Shown piece after piece: positions 24,566 to 32,920 of a stretch of DNA of 43,985 bases. The position numbers and the translations under genes were made by a program. Origin of the DNA: Candidatus Omnitrophota bacterium (GTDB lineage Bacteria > Hinthialibacterota > Hinthialibacteria > Hinthialibacterales > JAKPRU01); the NCBI GenBank assembly GCA_029568995.1, contig JAKPYU010000272.1, positions 1-43,985 on the forward strand, written 5' to 3'. Under the pieces are notes generated by a model. It saw nothing but the letters and a program-made list of their open reading frames with translations. It had not been told where the DNA came from and did no database searches. The number at the start of each line of letters is the position of its first letter. Position 1 is the first letter of the stretch.

Positions 24566-26263
24566 TTACACTTCTGCCTCCAGCACTACCAGCCAGTCAT
24601 GAACTTCACCAGGGTGGCGCGGAGCACGCCACGAGCCATCGGCTTCCGGTTTCACTTTGCCGATGGGAATCCCTTCCCCGCGGATCGGATCAAAGAAATA
24701 TGCGCGATATGATTGCTCCGCTTCGATGCCTCGAATCTTCGGCGGATCCCACATCAGCGGTGAATAGAGAATCCGCAGTTTTCCGGGAATACCCGATGCA
24801 ATACACGAATACGGCTTGGAAGGATCGTATTCCGGTTCCACCCATTCGGGACGCCGCTCCAGTTTCCACCAGGGAAATATCTTCATGAATTTCTTGCCGA
24901 TTCCCATCTGCGCCGAACCGGGAAGGCGATACGCTTCCTGCCAGGGCGTGTTGCCCCAGGACCTTCCATGCGGAGAGTTCCCGTAAGGCTGATCGGGCGT
25001 ACTCATTTGCCAGATCCCATTCGCGCCGTATGTGTGTCCCGCCGAGCCGTTCAATACCGACGCATAAAAACTCATCCGCTCGATATTCTGCCAACATCGC
25101 CCCATGATCCCCTCATAGTTCACCTCCCCGACAACCACCGGCATGACTGGTTCGCTTCCATACGACTGAATCACAGACTTTGCGGTATACGGAACCGTAT
25201 CCAGATCGCTGTGCCCGGTCTGAAGCATGTCGAAATCGAGTAAACTCGGATCTTCCACCATCTCCCGCCCGAAGCGAGTGGGATGAATGGTGATCATATT
25301 GTGGAATCCGTCCAGTTCGCGTACGAATCGGGTTACTTCGGTCCAGCCTTTCAGTTGTTCCTGGGCATCCTTCTCCTTGGTCTCCGAGAGATAAAACGGC
25401 ATAGTTCCCTCACCGGCAATACACCAGGCAACCGGGTAGGCCCCATAGCGCGCAACAAGATACCTCCAGAATCGCTTACACCCGTCCACGCCAATGCGTG
25501 GCAGGTAATACCCCCACATCCCGACGATACACGGCATAAATCCCATTTCAACCAAGCCGATAATTTTCCGATCTGCATCGTCGAAATAACCTGGATTAAC
25601 GGACTCGAAGCCGGATGTAAATGGAAATCCGGCGGGATTCTGTCCCCGTGGATCGTTCTCTTCCATATCGGGATAGGGTCCGGCAACGATTTGAATAACG
25701 TTGAATCCCTTTCGTTTTCGGTCTTCGGCCAGGGTCCGGAATCCGTCGGGATAATCCAGCCGCGAACACAGCCCCATCCACCAGGTATCTCCAAGCCAGA
25801 AGAACGGCGTGCCGTCTTCATGTTCAAAATGACGTTTGTCTTCCGCTACACGAACGCGCCCATGGTAAAACAAGGGATTCCTTCCCCTGTATTCACATAC
25901 CGTCATTGTGCCGCGTTGACCGCTCAGGCCCGTATCATTCGCATTCGAGCAGGCTGTCACATATCGGTATTCACCCGGCTTCGATGCCGAAACACGCGCC
26001 TTCCAGGTTCGGCCACCCGCCCAGAATGCCGGATGCACGATTGTTTTATCCCCCGGCCCGATCATCTCTATATTGCATTCCACATCGCGATACGGATCTT
26101 TATAGTCCTGCGTGGACTGGAATTCTATCTCGACCACTTCATTGCTTACGATGGTTTGCTCCATGTTCTCCTCTCCTGAAACCGGAACACCGGCCAGCAG
26201 AAATGTGCTTCCCGTGGCGGAAATTCGCGCAAATTCTCTGCGGGTAATGCGATGGTTCTGCAT
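24566..26263 (-). CDS. Tat-exported DUF4038/GH140-like glycoside hydrolase
   Basis: A 565-residue protein. The N-terminus MQNHRITRREFARISATGS is a twin-arginine signal. Residues about 35-125 resemble the DUF5060 beta domain that precedes these enzymes ('VEIEFQSTQDYKDPYRDVECNIEMIGPGD.TIVHPAFWAGGRTWKARVSASKPGEYRYV'). The TIM barrel follows: 'FEHEDGTPFFWLGDTWWMGLCSRL', 'KGFNVIQIVAGPYP', candidate acid Glu in 'WCIAGEGTMP' and candidate nucleophile Glu in 'MPVVVGEVNYEG'. GH140 includes apiosidases of pectin breakdown; related families have other substrates, so only the enzyme class is claimed. The frame is open to 26287, but the ATG at 26263 places the Tat motif correctly. Confidence 0.75.
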   Translation of the reverse strand: MQNHRITRREFARISATGSTFLLAGVPVSGEENMEQTIVSNEVVEIEFQSTQDYKDPYRDVECNIEMIGPGDKTIVHPAFWAGGRTWKARVSASKPGEYRYVTACSNANDTGLSGQRGTMTVCEYRGRNPLFYHGRVRVAEDKRHFEHEDGTPFFWLGDTWWMGLCSRLDYPDGFRTLAEDRKRKGFNVIQIVAGPYPDMEENDPRGQNPAGFPFTSGFESVNPGYFDDADRKIIGLVEMGFMPCIVGMWGYYLPRIGVDGCKRFWRYLVARYGAYPVAWCIAGEGTMPFYLSETKEKDAQEQLKGWTEVTRFVRELDGFHNMITIHPTRFGREMVEDPSLLDFDMLQTGHSDLDTVPYTAKSVIQSYGSEPVMPVVVGEVNYEGIMGRCWQNIERMSFYASVLNGSAGHTYGANGIWQMSTPDQPYGNSPHGRSWGNTPWQEAYRLPGSAQMGIGKKFMKIFPWWKLERRPEWVEPEYDPSKPYSCIASGIPGKLRILYSPLMWDPPKIRGIEAEQSYRAYFFDPIRGEGIPIGKVKPEADGSWRAPRHPGEVHDWLVVLEAEV

Positions 26264-26341
26264 AGTTGATTCTTTCTTGATCCTCACCCCCTGCCCACCT
26301 CTCCGCTGAAATCCGGTGGCAGTACGTATGACATTCTGAAT

Positions 26342-26713
26342 TCAATCCTCTCGATCGGCCTCATTTTCACTCTTGAGTTCTCTACTAACGATCATCAATG
26401 CGGATCGCAGTTCCGGAAGGTCCCTCCGAGAAATTTGCCAAACCAATCTCAGGTCAATTCCAAAATACTCATGCACAATGCGATGACACAGCCCGATGAT
26501 CTTTCTCCAATGAATCTCCGAGTGCTGTAACCGGAAATCCCCTGGAAGACGGCTTGCTGCCTCTCCAATGATTTCGAAGTTTCGAACAACCGCATCGGAG
26601 GTCTTGTCGTCCGTCAGAAAGGAACCGAGATCCATGTCTCTGGTGAAACGCTCGATTTTTTCGACCGCTTCCAGGATGTCCTCGATCAAGACAGTCACCG
26701 GCCTTCTAAACAT
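26342..26713 (-). CDS. hepT: HepT-like HEPN protein with altered catalytic motif
   Basis: A 123-residue HEPN-fold protein (DUF86). 'VVRNFEIIGEAASRLP' and 'GLCHRIVHEYFGIDLRLVW' are diagnostic. The HepT ribonuclease motif is R-x4-H-x-Y, but here the Arg position is Cys76, while His81 and Tyr83 remain. Tyr83 is the expected site of AMP transfer by the partner MntA. The codon is TGT, one transition from the usual CGT. The start overlaps the end of the mntA gene by 8 bp, the standard type VII toxin-antitoxin arrangement. It may be inactive as a nuclease. Confidence 0.85.
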   Translation of the reverse strand: MFRRPVTVLIEDILEAVEKIERFTRDMDLGSFLTDDKTSDAVVRNFEIIGEAASRLPGDFRLQHSEIHWRKIIGLCHRIVHEYFGIDLRLVWQISRRDLPELRSALMIVSRELKSENEADRED

Positions 26714-26996
26714 ACAGCAATTCCCGCTCGATCACCGTCCAGTGATTCGGCTTAACCGCACCTCTCGAGACAACTTCGGTGGGGATACCTAACGAGGATT
26801 CAATGTCTTCCGCCAGAGTGACAAATTCCAGACCGATGCTCGCATCGACCTCAACCAGGATATCCACATCACTGCTCTCTCGCTGGTCCCCTCGCGCAAA
26901 TGAACCGAACAGCGCAAGAGATTTCAGCCCGAAACGCCTCTCCCAACCGGGCTTCTTCTCGGCAAGAACAGAGAGTATCTCTTCACGTGTTTTCAT
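26706..26996 (-). CDS. mntA: MntA-like minimal nucleotidyltransferase antitoxin
   Basis: A 96-residue minimal nucleotidyltransferase starting MKTREEILSVLAEKKPG, chosen for GGAGAGG 5 nt upstream. It has 'GSFARGDQRESSDVD', an exact GSx10DxD motif (Gly31, Ser32, Asp43, Asp45), and the usual continuation 'ILVEVDASIGLEFVTLAEDIESSLGIPTEVV'. In type VII systems MntA adds AMP units to a Tyr of HepT and so silences it. Here the enzyme looks intact, whereas the partner lacks its catalytic Arg. Confidence 0.85.
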   Translation of the reverse strand: MKTREEILSVLAEKKPGWERRFGLKSLALFGSFARGDQRESSDVDILVEVDASIGLEFVTLAEDIESSLGIPTEVVSRGAVKPNHWTVIERELLYV

Positions 26997-27210
26997 GGCA
27001 TCCTCTCCATCGTGCCCCTCTACCGACTTGGGACATCGCTCATACACGGTCGTCCATTGGAATCTCCTGGAATTCCTGCCGGAATCTTCCTCTTCGAATT
27101 CTCCCGTTCCAAGATACCGGATGTCAATAGGAATAAAACGATTCTCCTCCCCCCTACACCAACTCCGGGAGCAAGATGCCTCCGCTCCCTTCTCTTTGTA
27201 ACCTCTTTCG

Positions 27211-27240
27211 TCGCCATTCCGACGAAAGCCGGAATCCAGA
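27211..27240. repeat. Dispersed ATTCCGACGAAAGCCGGAAT repeat
   Basis: TTCCG...CGGAA inverted ends (27218-27233) inside 'CGCCATTCCGACGAAAGC' and 'CGGAATCCAGA'. It matches a short palindromic repeat found between genes of very many bacteria. It lies in the 256-bp gap 26997-27252; I see no gene in that gap. Confidence 0.6.
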
Positions 27241-27252
27241 CCACTCTCTGAC

Positions 27253-28692
27253 TTACTCCTGAACGCTCCTCGCAGACCTTCCTCTTAAAGCAGCCACCGT
27301 CAGACCAATGGCGCAAATCGTGAACATGATCCCATTCGGTGTGCGGCCGGTCCACTCCGCCCAGGGCCACGGATAATGGAAAAACGCAAAGTTCAGGAAG
27401 AAATACATCCAGGTGTTCAATAGCAGCACACGACGAGTAAAATCGCGTCCAATCTGTCCCGCCATTCCTTTTTGTGCAAACCAGATAGACACCGCCAGCG
27501 CAATCAGCAGCGGAATGATCAGGTAGACAATCCACCCCAGAGTCGGGTCGATGGCAGGCTTCTCATACACCAGCTCCTTGATAGTCTTACCCGCAATGGG
27601 GACAAGCGTAACCGGCAGCACCAGGAAATACGGCCACCAGCGGCCACCGACAATGGCGGCCATCGGAATAATCCCCATGACCAGACCAAAGCCGTACAAC
27701 CGTCCCAGCAGTCGAAACTCCAGAAACTCCGCGCCGACCAGGAACGCAACATGAACGACAAACAGGGTCCATTCCATCCCAGACGGAATCACTTCCTTGT
27801 CCGCATCGGCGTATGGCTGAATGCGTTTTCGATTAAGCCAGAGGCCAAGTCCCAGTATGCCGCCCATCGTCGCGCCGAACGTGGTCTCCATCCAGTTCCA
27901 CCAGTTCATGTGGGGATCGAGCACCGCCCAGAATCCCGTCTTGAATGATTCCACATTCCACACATGGTAAGCCTGAAGAGACTGCCCAAATGGAAATCCG
28001 ATTGCGCCGCCCAGAATCCCCCAAAGCGCGAGATTGCGAGCCAGGCGGTCCTTGTGGAACCAATGGACATAGGCAATGGCCGCCAGAAGAGCAAACCATA
28101 GTCCGCCCCAGCACTCCCGGCGCGGGAGCAGGTCGGCCTTATCCGGCTGCCAGTACCAGTCACCGGAAAAATAGATCGGGGGAAGGATTCTGCGGTCGGG
28201 ATAGAATGGACTGTTCAAGATATCGATCCCGATGTGATACGCGCCCAGCATGGCAAACATCAACAGCAGCATATCCCGGAAACGATACCGAATACCGCCG
28301 AGTCCCATGCCGAAGAACACTCCAGCAAGGCCAATCCAGACCGCGCCTTTGATGGAGAGTCCCAGCATCCCCCACCGGAACGCCGCCCAGTTGCCGACGA
28401 GGCCCGGATCATGGGTCAATCCGACCGTCTGCCCGTAGGTCATCGAGCCGCCAAAACAAATCCCGACCGTGCCGATGGCTGCCGCACGTGCTGTCCACAA
28501 TGCAGGCGCGCCTTTGCAGAACAAATGCGTCAGCACAAGAGTGACCAGCAACCCGGCAATCATCGCGCCGGTTTCATGCCCGTATTGCCCGCGAATGCCC
28601 CACCCCATGCCGCCCGCCATGGCCGCAAACAGGACCGGTTCCCACCAGCCGACTTCTCGTTCCGAATGGTTGTTTATCTCGTTGGGCATCAT
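27253..28692 (-). CDS. Polytopic membrane protein, unknown function
   Basis: A 479-residue integral membrane protein with about 11-13 hydrophobic helices. Glycine- and aromatic-rich motifs are 'MAGGMGWGIRGQYGHETGAMIAG', 'GICFGGSMTYGQTVGL', 'GLAGVFFGMGLGG', 'GILGGAIGFPFGQSLQAYHVWN' and 'TTFGATMGGILGLGLWLN'. Repeated G-x-G-x3-G pairs in the first and second halves suggest an internal duplication, as in transporters. I recognise no named family. The start MMPNEINNHSERE follows AAGGTGGTG. A promoter with an overlapping palindromic operator lies about 70 bp upstream. Confidence 0.7.
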   Translation of the reverse strand: MMPNEINNHSEREVGWWEPVLFAAMAGGMGWGIRGQYGHETGAMIAGLLVTLVLTHLFCKGAPALWTARAAAIGTVGICFGGSMTYGQTVGLTHDPGLVGNWAAFRWGMLGLSIKGAVWIGLAGVFFGMGLGGIRYRFRDMLLLMFAMLGAYHIGIDILNSPFYPDRRILPPIYFSGDWYWQPDKADLLPRRECWGGLWFALLAAIAYVHWFHKDRLARNLALWGILGGAIGFPFGQSLQAYHVWNVESFKTGFWAVLDPHMNWWNWMETTFGATMGGILGLGLWLNRKRIQPYADADKEVIPSGMEWTLFVVHVAFLVGAEFLEFRLLGRLYGFGLVMGIIPMAAIVGGRWWPYFLVLPVTLVPIAGKTIKELVYEKPAIDPTLGWIVYLIIPLLIALAVSIWFAQKGMAGQIGRDFTRRVLLLNTWMYFFLNFAFFHYPWPWAEWTGRTPNGIMFTICAIGLTVAALRGRSARSVQE

Positions 28693-28742
28693 CACACCAC
28701 CTTGACCTGAGTATGGGAATTCTCTCCACAAGGGAGGTCTGC

Positions 28743-28786
28743 GTTTTGTCGGACAAAACCTTAATCCCCATCGCAAGGTAAGTCAA
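28743..28786 (-). promoter_or_regulatory. Promoter with overlapping 17-bp operator palindrome
   Basis: Minus strand TTGACT (28786-28781), 17 bp, TAAGGT (28763-28758). The perfect palindrome GTTTTGTCGGACAAAAC (28759-28743; arms of 8, one central base) overlaps the -10 and covers the start point. A bound repressor there would block initiation of the membrane protein gene. Confidence 0.5.
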
Positions 28787-28839
28787 TCCCGTTTGGACAA
28801 CGGTCCCGTCTTTGAAATCAATGAGGAACAAGAGAAGAA

Positions 28840-29460
28840 TCAGTTCGCGAAACTCGGCGGGCAGGTCCCGTTGTACAACTTTCCATCCAGAATCAGTCCC
28901 TTGGCAACCGAACAATCCCCGCCATACCAGTAGATATCCCCGCCGCTCTTGAGACCGTTCGATGAGGAGTATGTGTTGTTCACCCCGGCCTTTTGAGGCC
29001 CCGTGAACGGATTGGATGACGTGATCCCGTCCACCACTCCATTCGGTCCCACAGTAAAGATGTTATACGCCACATTCTTCATTCCACGTTTCCCGGTTCC
29101 CGTTTCATAAACCTGTGGCGTCGCATGTTCCGTCTTGTCTTCCAGGCGCTCAAAGGGATCTGTCGGGATGGATGACATATATGCCACGGGCGTCGTCAGC
29201 CAGAAGACTCCCGCCTCCGCCCAGCCACGTTCATACGGATGGTCTTCGGATTCGTTCGGATACGCTCCGCCGTTGTCAAGCGCATACATCTCGTTCGCCA
29301 TGGCAATCGCCTTGATATCGGAATAAGCCTTGGAGACTTTTGCTCGCACACGGGCATTCATGAAATTCGGCACGGCAATCGCCGCCAGAATCCCGATGAT
29401 CGCCACGACGATGAGTAGTTCGATCAGGGTGAATGCCCGTTTTCGTATTTGTCGGTACAT
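28840..29460 (-). CDS. Type II secretion pseudopilin (GspG-like)
   Basis: A 206-residue prepilin. The short basic leader MYRQIRKRA is followed by FTLIELLIVVAIIGILAAIAVPNF, the class III signal with Phe+1 and Glu+5 cut by prepilin peptidase. The body has 'KAYSDIKAIAMANEMYALDNGGAYPNE' and 'LTTPVAYMSSIPTDPFE', typical of the abundant pseudopilin-like proteins of PVC-related and candidate phyla. The ATG at 29460 is preceded by AAGGAGGAAA; a longer ATG frame would place this ribosome site inside the gene. It follows the SGNH hydrolase gene by 11 bp. Confidence 0.85.
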   Translation of the reverse strand: MYRQIRKRAFTLIELLIVVAIIGILAAIAVPNFMNARVRAKVSKAYSDIKAIAMANEMYALDNGGAYPNESEDHPYERGWAEAGVFWLTTPVAYMSSIPTDPFERLEDKTEHATPQVYETGTGKRGMKNVAYNIFTVGPNGVVDGITSSNPFTGPQKAGVNNTYSSSNGLKSGGDIYWYGGDCSVAKGLILDGKLYNGTCPPSFAN

Positions 29461-29471
29461 TTTCCTCCTTA

Positions 29472-30179
29472 TCATTGTTTCCCGCCTTCATCTGCATCCT
29501 GACGGTCAACAAGATATCTTAGAATCGCGTCCCCGACACGTTGGCCCAGAAGAATGTTCCCTTTGCTGTTGAAGTGCACACCATCGCCAGCATGAACATC
29601 CGAAAACGGCTCCATCAAGCCGTAAAGATCATTGACCTCGATCCCGCGATCCTTCGCAAAATCGGTGGCAATTCGGTTGCGTTCCTTGGTTCTTTCCGTT
29701 CTCTCCAGGGCTTGAGCGGAAGCGTCGCGAGATTGAATCGGAGTTGTTGTCGCCCAGATCAAGACCGCCCCCTTTGAATACTCTTTCAGCATCGCGAAAA
29801 GCGCGGTGAGACTGTCCCGATACTGTTGTTCGGTATATCCCCACCCATGCAGGCCATTGTTGATCTGAATGACCTTGAAGGAATATCGCTTCAGCAAAAT
29901 CTCAAGTTCCGCAAGATAATCCGGATTTCCCATAAACATGGACGTGGCGTAGCGCGTGCAGTTCGCCTTGTCGGCAAGACGCTTTTCAACTTCGCTATAA
30001 TATCCCTTGACGATGGAATCCCCCACCAGAAGGACACGAGGCAAATTGTCCTTGTTTGCATTCACAACCCAGATATCCGTCCATTCGATGCGCTCCAGGG
30101 TCGGTTCCTCACCGAGAGTGGCATGGTCCATCCCTGCGATGATTATCGCAAACACGAGCAATAAGAACCTCTTCCGCAT
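29472..30179 (-). CDS. Exported SGNH/GDSL hydrolase
   Basis: A 235-residue esterase-like protein with signal peptide MRKRFLLLVFAIIIAGMDHATLG. Block I is 'RVLLVGDSIVKGYY' (nucleophile Ser in GDS), block III 'IQINNGLHGWGY' (Asn), block V 'VHAGDGVHFNSKG' (Asp and His). The four catalytic and oxyanion positions are therefore present. Such enzymes deacylate carbohydrates or lipids. An acetyl-carbohydrate role fits the glycoside hydrolases around it, but this is inference. The start has AGAGGAAAG upstream. Confidence 0.82.
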   Translation of the reverse strand: MRKRFLLLVFAIIIAGMDHATLGEEPTLERIEWTDIWVVNANKDNLPRVLLVGDSIVKGYYSEVEKRLADKANCTRYATSMFMGNPDYLAELEILLKRYSFKVIQINNGLHGWGYTEQQYRDSLTALFAMLKEYSKGAVLIWATTTPIQSRDASAQALERTERTKERNRIATDFAKDRGIEVNDLYGLMEPFSDVHAGDGVHFNSKGNILLGQRVGDAILRYLVDRQDADEGGKQ

Positions 30180-30239
30180 TGCTTTCCTCTCTGATCCCAT
30201 CCAACCGTTCAAGTCGGGCATCTGTCCGATTTTGGGAGC

Positions 30240-30248
30240 ATTATAGCA
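30240..30248 (-). promoter_or_regulatory. Extended -10 promoter of the SGNH-pseudopilin operon
   Basis: On the minus strand TG-C-TATAAT (30248-30240) gives a perfect -10 with the extended TGn element and no good -35, which such promoters do not need. The predicted start is near 30233, 54 nt before the SGNH ATG. Confidence 0.55.
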
Positions 30249-30321
30249 CTCCTGGACATTCTTATCCTTCTTATTGTCAAATGCCAATACAAACTCCACA
30301 GGACGGGAGGTAGTCCCTGCA

Positions 30322-32868
30322 ATGAGAAAATCCGGCCCATTTTTCGCTCACCATCAATGCCTTCTGATCCTGGTTGCTCTGACCTCGTTCTCTGCCGGAT
30401 ATGCCCAGGAAACCTCGGAGAAGGATTCGATTGCGTTACCCGATGGATTCCGGTTCGAGCGGGATGTCCGGTACGGGACCGAGTCGGAATTACAGCGTTT
30501 GGATATTCTGTATCCTGTCGATCCCGCGAAGCGAATTCCGGCAATTGTGATGATTCATGGAGGCGGCTGGTATACCGGCGGCAAAGGTGGCCTCAAAACC
30601 CTCCGGATGATGTGCGACTTCGCTAAGGCCGGTTACGCGCCTCTTTCGATTGATTACAGGCTGTCCGACGAAGCGGTTTTCCCTGCTGCGGTTGAAGACT
30701 GCAAACGTGCAGTTCGATGGCTGCGTGCGCAAGCGGACCGGTATGGCGTCGATCCCGCGCGGGTGGGTGCGATCGGCGCTTCCGCAGGCGGGCATCTGTC
30801 CGCCATGCTTGCAGTGACGACTCCAAGAGATGGTTTCGAAGGAGAGGACAACGAATCGGATCGGTCAAGTGCCGTGCAGGCTTCTGTTCCCATCTGCGCA
30901 CCTTTCGATCTCCGTGTTCCTTTGACGAAGAATCTGGCAAACCAGGACGATCCCCTGGTGGTTCGTTTTCTTGGAGGCTCACTGGCCCAAAAAGCCGATG
31001 CGGCCTATCGGGCATCGCCCATTACCTGCGTTCGTTCTGATCTGCCTCCGATGCTGATCATTCATGGAACAGCGGACAATCGTGTGGATGTCACGCAGTC
31101 AATCTCCATGGCCGATGCTCTCCGGGAAACTGGTGCGCCCTGCGAGCTGATCCTCGTGGAAGGGGGCAAACATGGAATGGATATTGTGCGAGACCGTGAG
31201 GTCTTTGAGAAAATCCTGGTTTTCTTTGAAAAGCATCTCAAGGCAGATAGGAATCTCACCACGCATGATTCGGGATTGGTGGCCCGATCCGAAGATCTTC
31301 GCTGGTGGCGCGATGCAAAACTCGGCCTTTTTGTCCATTGGGGACCTGTCAGCTTAAAAGGTCAGGAAATCAGTTGGTCTCGTGCCGGTCTACGACGGGG
31401 GCTTCCGGACCTGCTCCCGGGAACGATTCCCGTATCCGAATACGACCGTCTCTATCTTGACTTTAATCCCGTCCGGTTCGATGCGACAGAATGGGTGAAC
31501 ATCGCCAGAGATGCCGGAATGAAATACATGGTGTTTACAGCAAAACACCATGACGGCTTCTGTATGTTCGACAGCCAACTCACCGATTACAAGATCACCA
31601 ACTCGCCTTACCACAAGGATATTTGCGCCGAACTGGCTGAAGCGTGCCATGACAACGGATTACACCTGGGTTTCTACTATTCATTACCGGACTGGTATCA
31701 CCCCGCATTTCGGACCGACCAACACGCGCAATACGTCAAGTACCTGCACGGACAGATCGCGGAACTGTGCAAAAACTACGGTTCTGTCGATCTGATCTGG
31801 TTTGACGGAGGAAAGCAGGGTGGCCCCGATGCGTGGGATGCACCACGTCTCATCCAAATGATTCGAGACCTTCAGCCTCGTGTGCTCATCAACAATCGGA
31901 GCGGAATCCCTGCGGATTTCGACACGCCGGAACAAGTCATCGGACGCATCGAACCGGACCGGCCCTGGGAATCCTGCATCACGCTGGGCCAGCAGTGGTC
32001 CTGGAAACCCAATGACCGAATCAAATCCGCGGAGGATTGCATCAAGTTGCTTGTCCGTTGCGCGGGGGGAGGTGGCAATATGATGCTGAATGTGGGTCCG
32101 ATGCCGACCGGCGAAATCGAACCTCGACAAGTTCAACAGCTTCGAGAAATCGGCGCCTGGCTGCACCGTTACGGAGAGTCCATCTATGCAACGGAAGGTG
32201 GCCCTTTCGCTCCGAGCTATTGGGGCGTGAGTACTTTCAGAGAGAAAAAAATCTATGTGCATATTCTTGGAGGTTGGGAGGCATCATTGAGATTGCCGCC
32301 CATTGAACGGACCATCATGTCCGGCAGATTACTCGACAGGGGTGAGGTTAAAGTAGTCCAGTCGGGAGACGGGATCACCATTGATGTTCCTTCCGAATAC
32401 CGTAAGTCCCCAGTCACAATTGTCGAACTGACACTGGATGGTCTTGCACAAGACATCCCCTATAAGTCTGCCGGGATGGAAACGCCTGTCGGAGCCACAG
32501 CGAAGGCTTCAAACGTCCGTCGAAACGAAGAACAATATGCACCCGACATGGCAGTCGATGAGAGTCCGTTGACCCGGTGGGCTACTGACGATGGGATCAC
32601 CCAGGCATGGCTGGAAATCCATCTGCCTGCTCCCATCACATTCGATGTCATCATGATCGATGAAGCATTCGGTCCACGTATTGAGGAATTCCAAATTCAA
32701 TCGAGACAGGGAACCGATTGGAAGACCTTTTGTTCAGGGACAAGGATTGACCGCAACTGGGCAAGGAAGTTCCCTCCAGTGACCACACAGGACTTGCGTA
32801 TGGAAATCTCGAAAGCCGGCGACGGACCCACTATCCGGGATATCCGGTTCCACGTGATCGAACAGTAG
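30322..32868 (+). CDS. Fusion of acetylesterase, GH29 alpha-L-fucosidase and F5/8-type C domain
   Basis: An 848-residue exported multidomain enzyme. The signal peptide ends near GYA (28). Residues 40-305 are an alpha/beta-hydrolase esterase of the BD-FAE/lipase class: oxyanion HGGGW (79-83), nucleophile Ser154 in GASAG, Asp252 in HGTADNR, His284 in GGKHGM. Residues about 325-700 are GH29: 'LGLFVHWGPVS', 'FTAKHHDGFCMFDS', 'HLGFYYSLPDWYHP' and nucleophile Asp495 in 'LIWFDGG', ending 'NMMLNVGPMPTGEI'. Residues about 705-848 resemble an F5/8 type C (CBM32) domain. The frame is unbroken across all three. It probably deacetylates and defucosylates one glycan. The ATG follows GGGAGG. Confidence 0.9.
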   Translation: MRKSGPFFAHHQCLLILVALTSFSAGYAQETSEKDSIALPDGFRFERDVRYGTESELQRLDILYPVDPAKRIPAIVMIHGGGWYTGGKGGLKTLRMMCDFAKAGYAPLSIDYRLSDEAVFPAAVEDCKRAVRWLRAQADRYGVDPARVGAIGASAGGHLSAMLAVTTPRDGFEGEDNESDRSSAVQASVPICAPFDLRVPLTKNLANQDDPLVVRFLGGSLAQKADAAYRASPITCVRSDLPPMLIIHGTADNRVDVTQSISMADALRETGAPCELILVEGGKHGMDIVRDREVFEKILVFFEKHLKADRNLTTHDSGLVARSEDLRWWRDAKLGLFVHWGPVSLKGQEISWSRAGLRRGLPDLLPGTIPVSEYDRLYLDFNPVRFDATEWVNIARDAGMKYMVFTAKHHDGFCMFDSQLTDYKITNSPYHKDICAELAEACHDNGLHLGFYYSLPDWYHPAFRTDQHAQYVKYLHGQIAELCKNYGSVDLIWFDGGKQGGPDAWDAPRLIQMIRDLQPRVLINNRSGIPADFDTPEQVIGRIEPDRPWESCITLGQQWSWKPNDRIKSAEDCIKLLVRCAGGGGNMMLNVGPMPTGEIEPRQVQQLREIGAWLHRYGESIYATEGGPFAPSYWGVSTFREKKIYVHILGGWEASLRLPPIERTIMSGRLLDRGEVKVVQSGDGITIDVPSEYRKSPVTIVELTLDGLAQDIPYKSAGMETPVGATAKASNVRRNEEQYAPDMAVDESPLTRWATDDGITQAWLEIHLPAPITFDVIMIDEAFGPRIEEFQIQSRQGTDWKTFCSGTRIDRNWARKFPPVTTQDLRMEISKAGDGPTIRDIRFHVIEQ

Positions 32869-32920
32869 GTTTCGATTTCGACTTGCGCAAATGTTCTTGA
32901 CCTGATCTCGCCTGTCAGGA

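Noticed and set aside
26453-26520. Arg78 of HepT replacing the missing catalytic Arg76
   Set aside because: It would give R-x2-H, not R-x4-H; the Arg at this second position is already present in normal family members next to the catalytic one.
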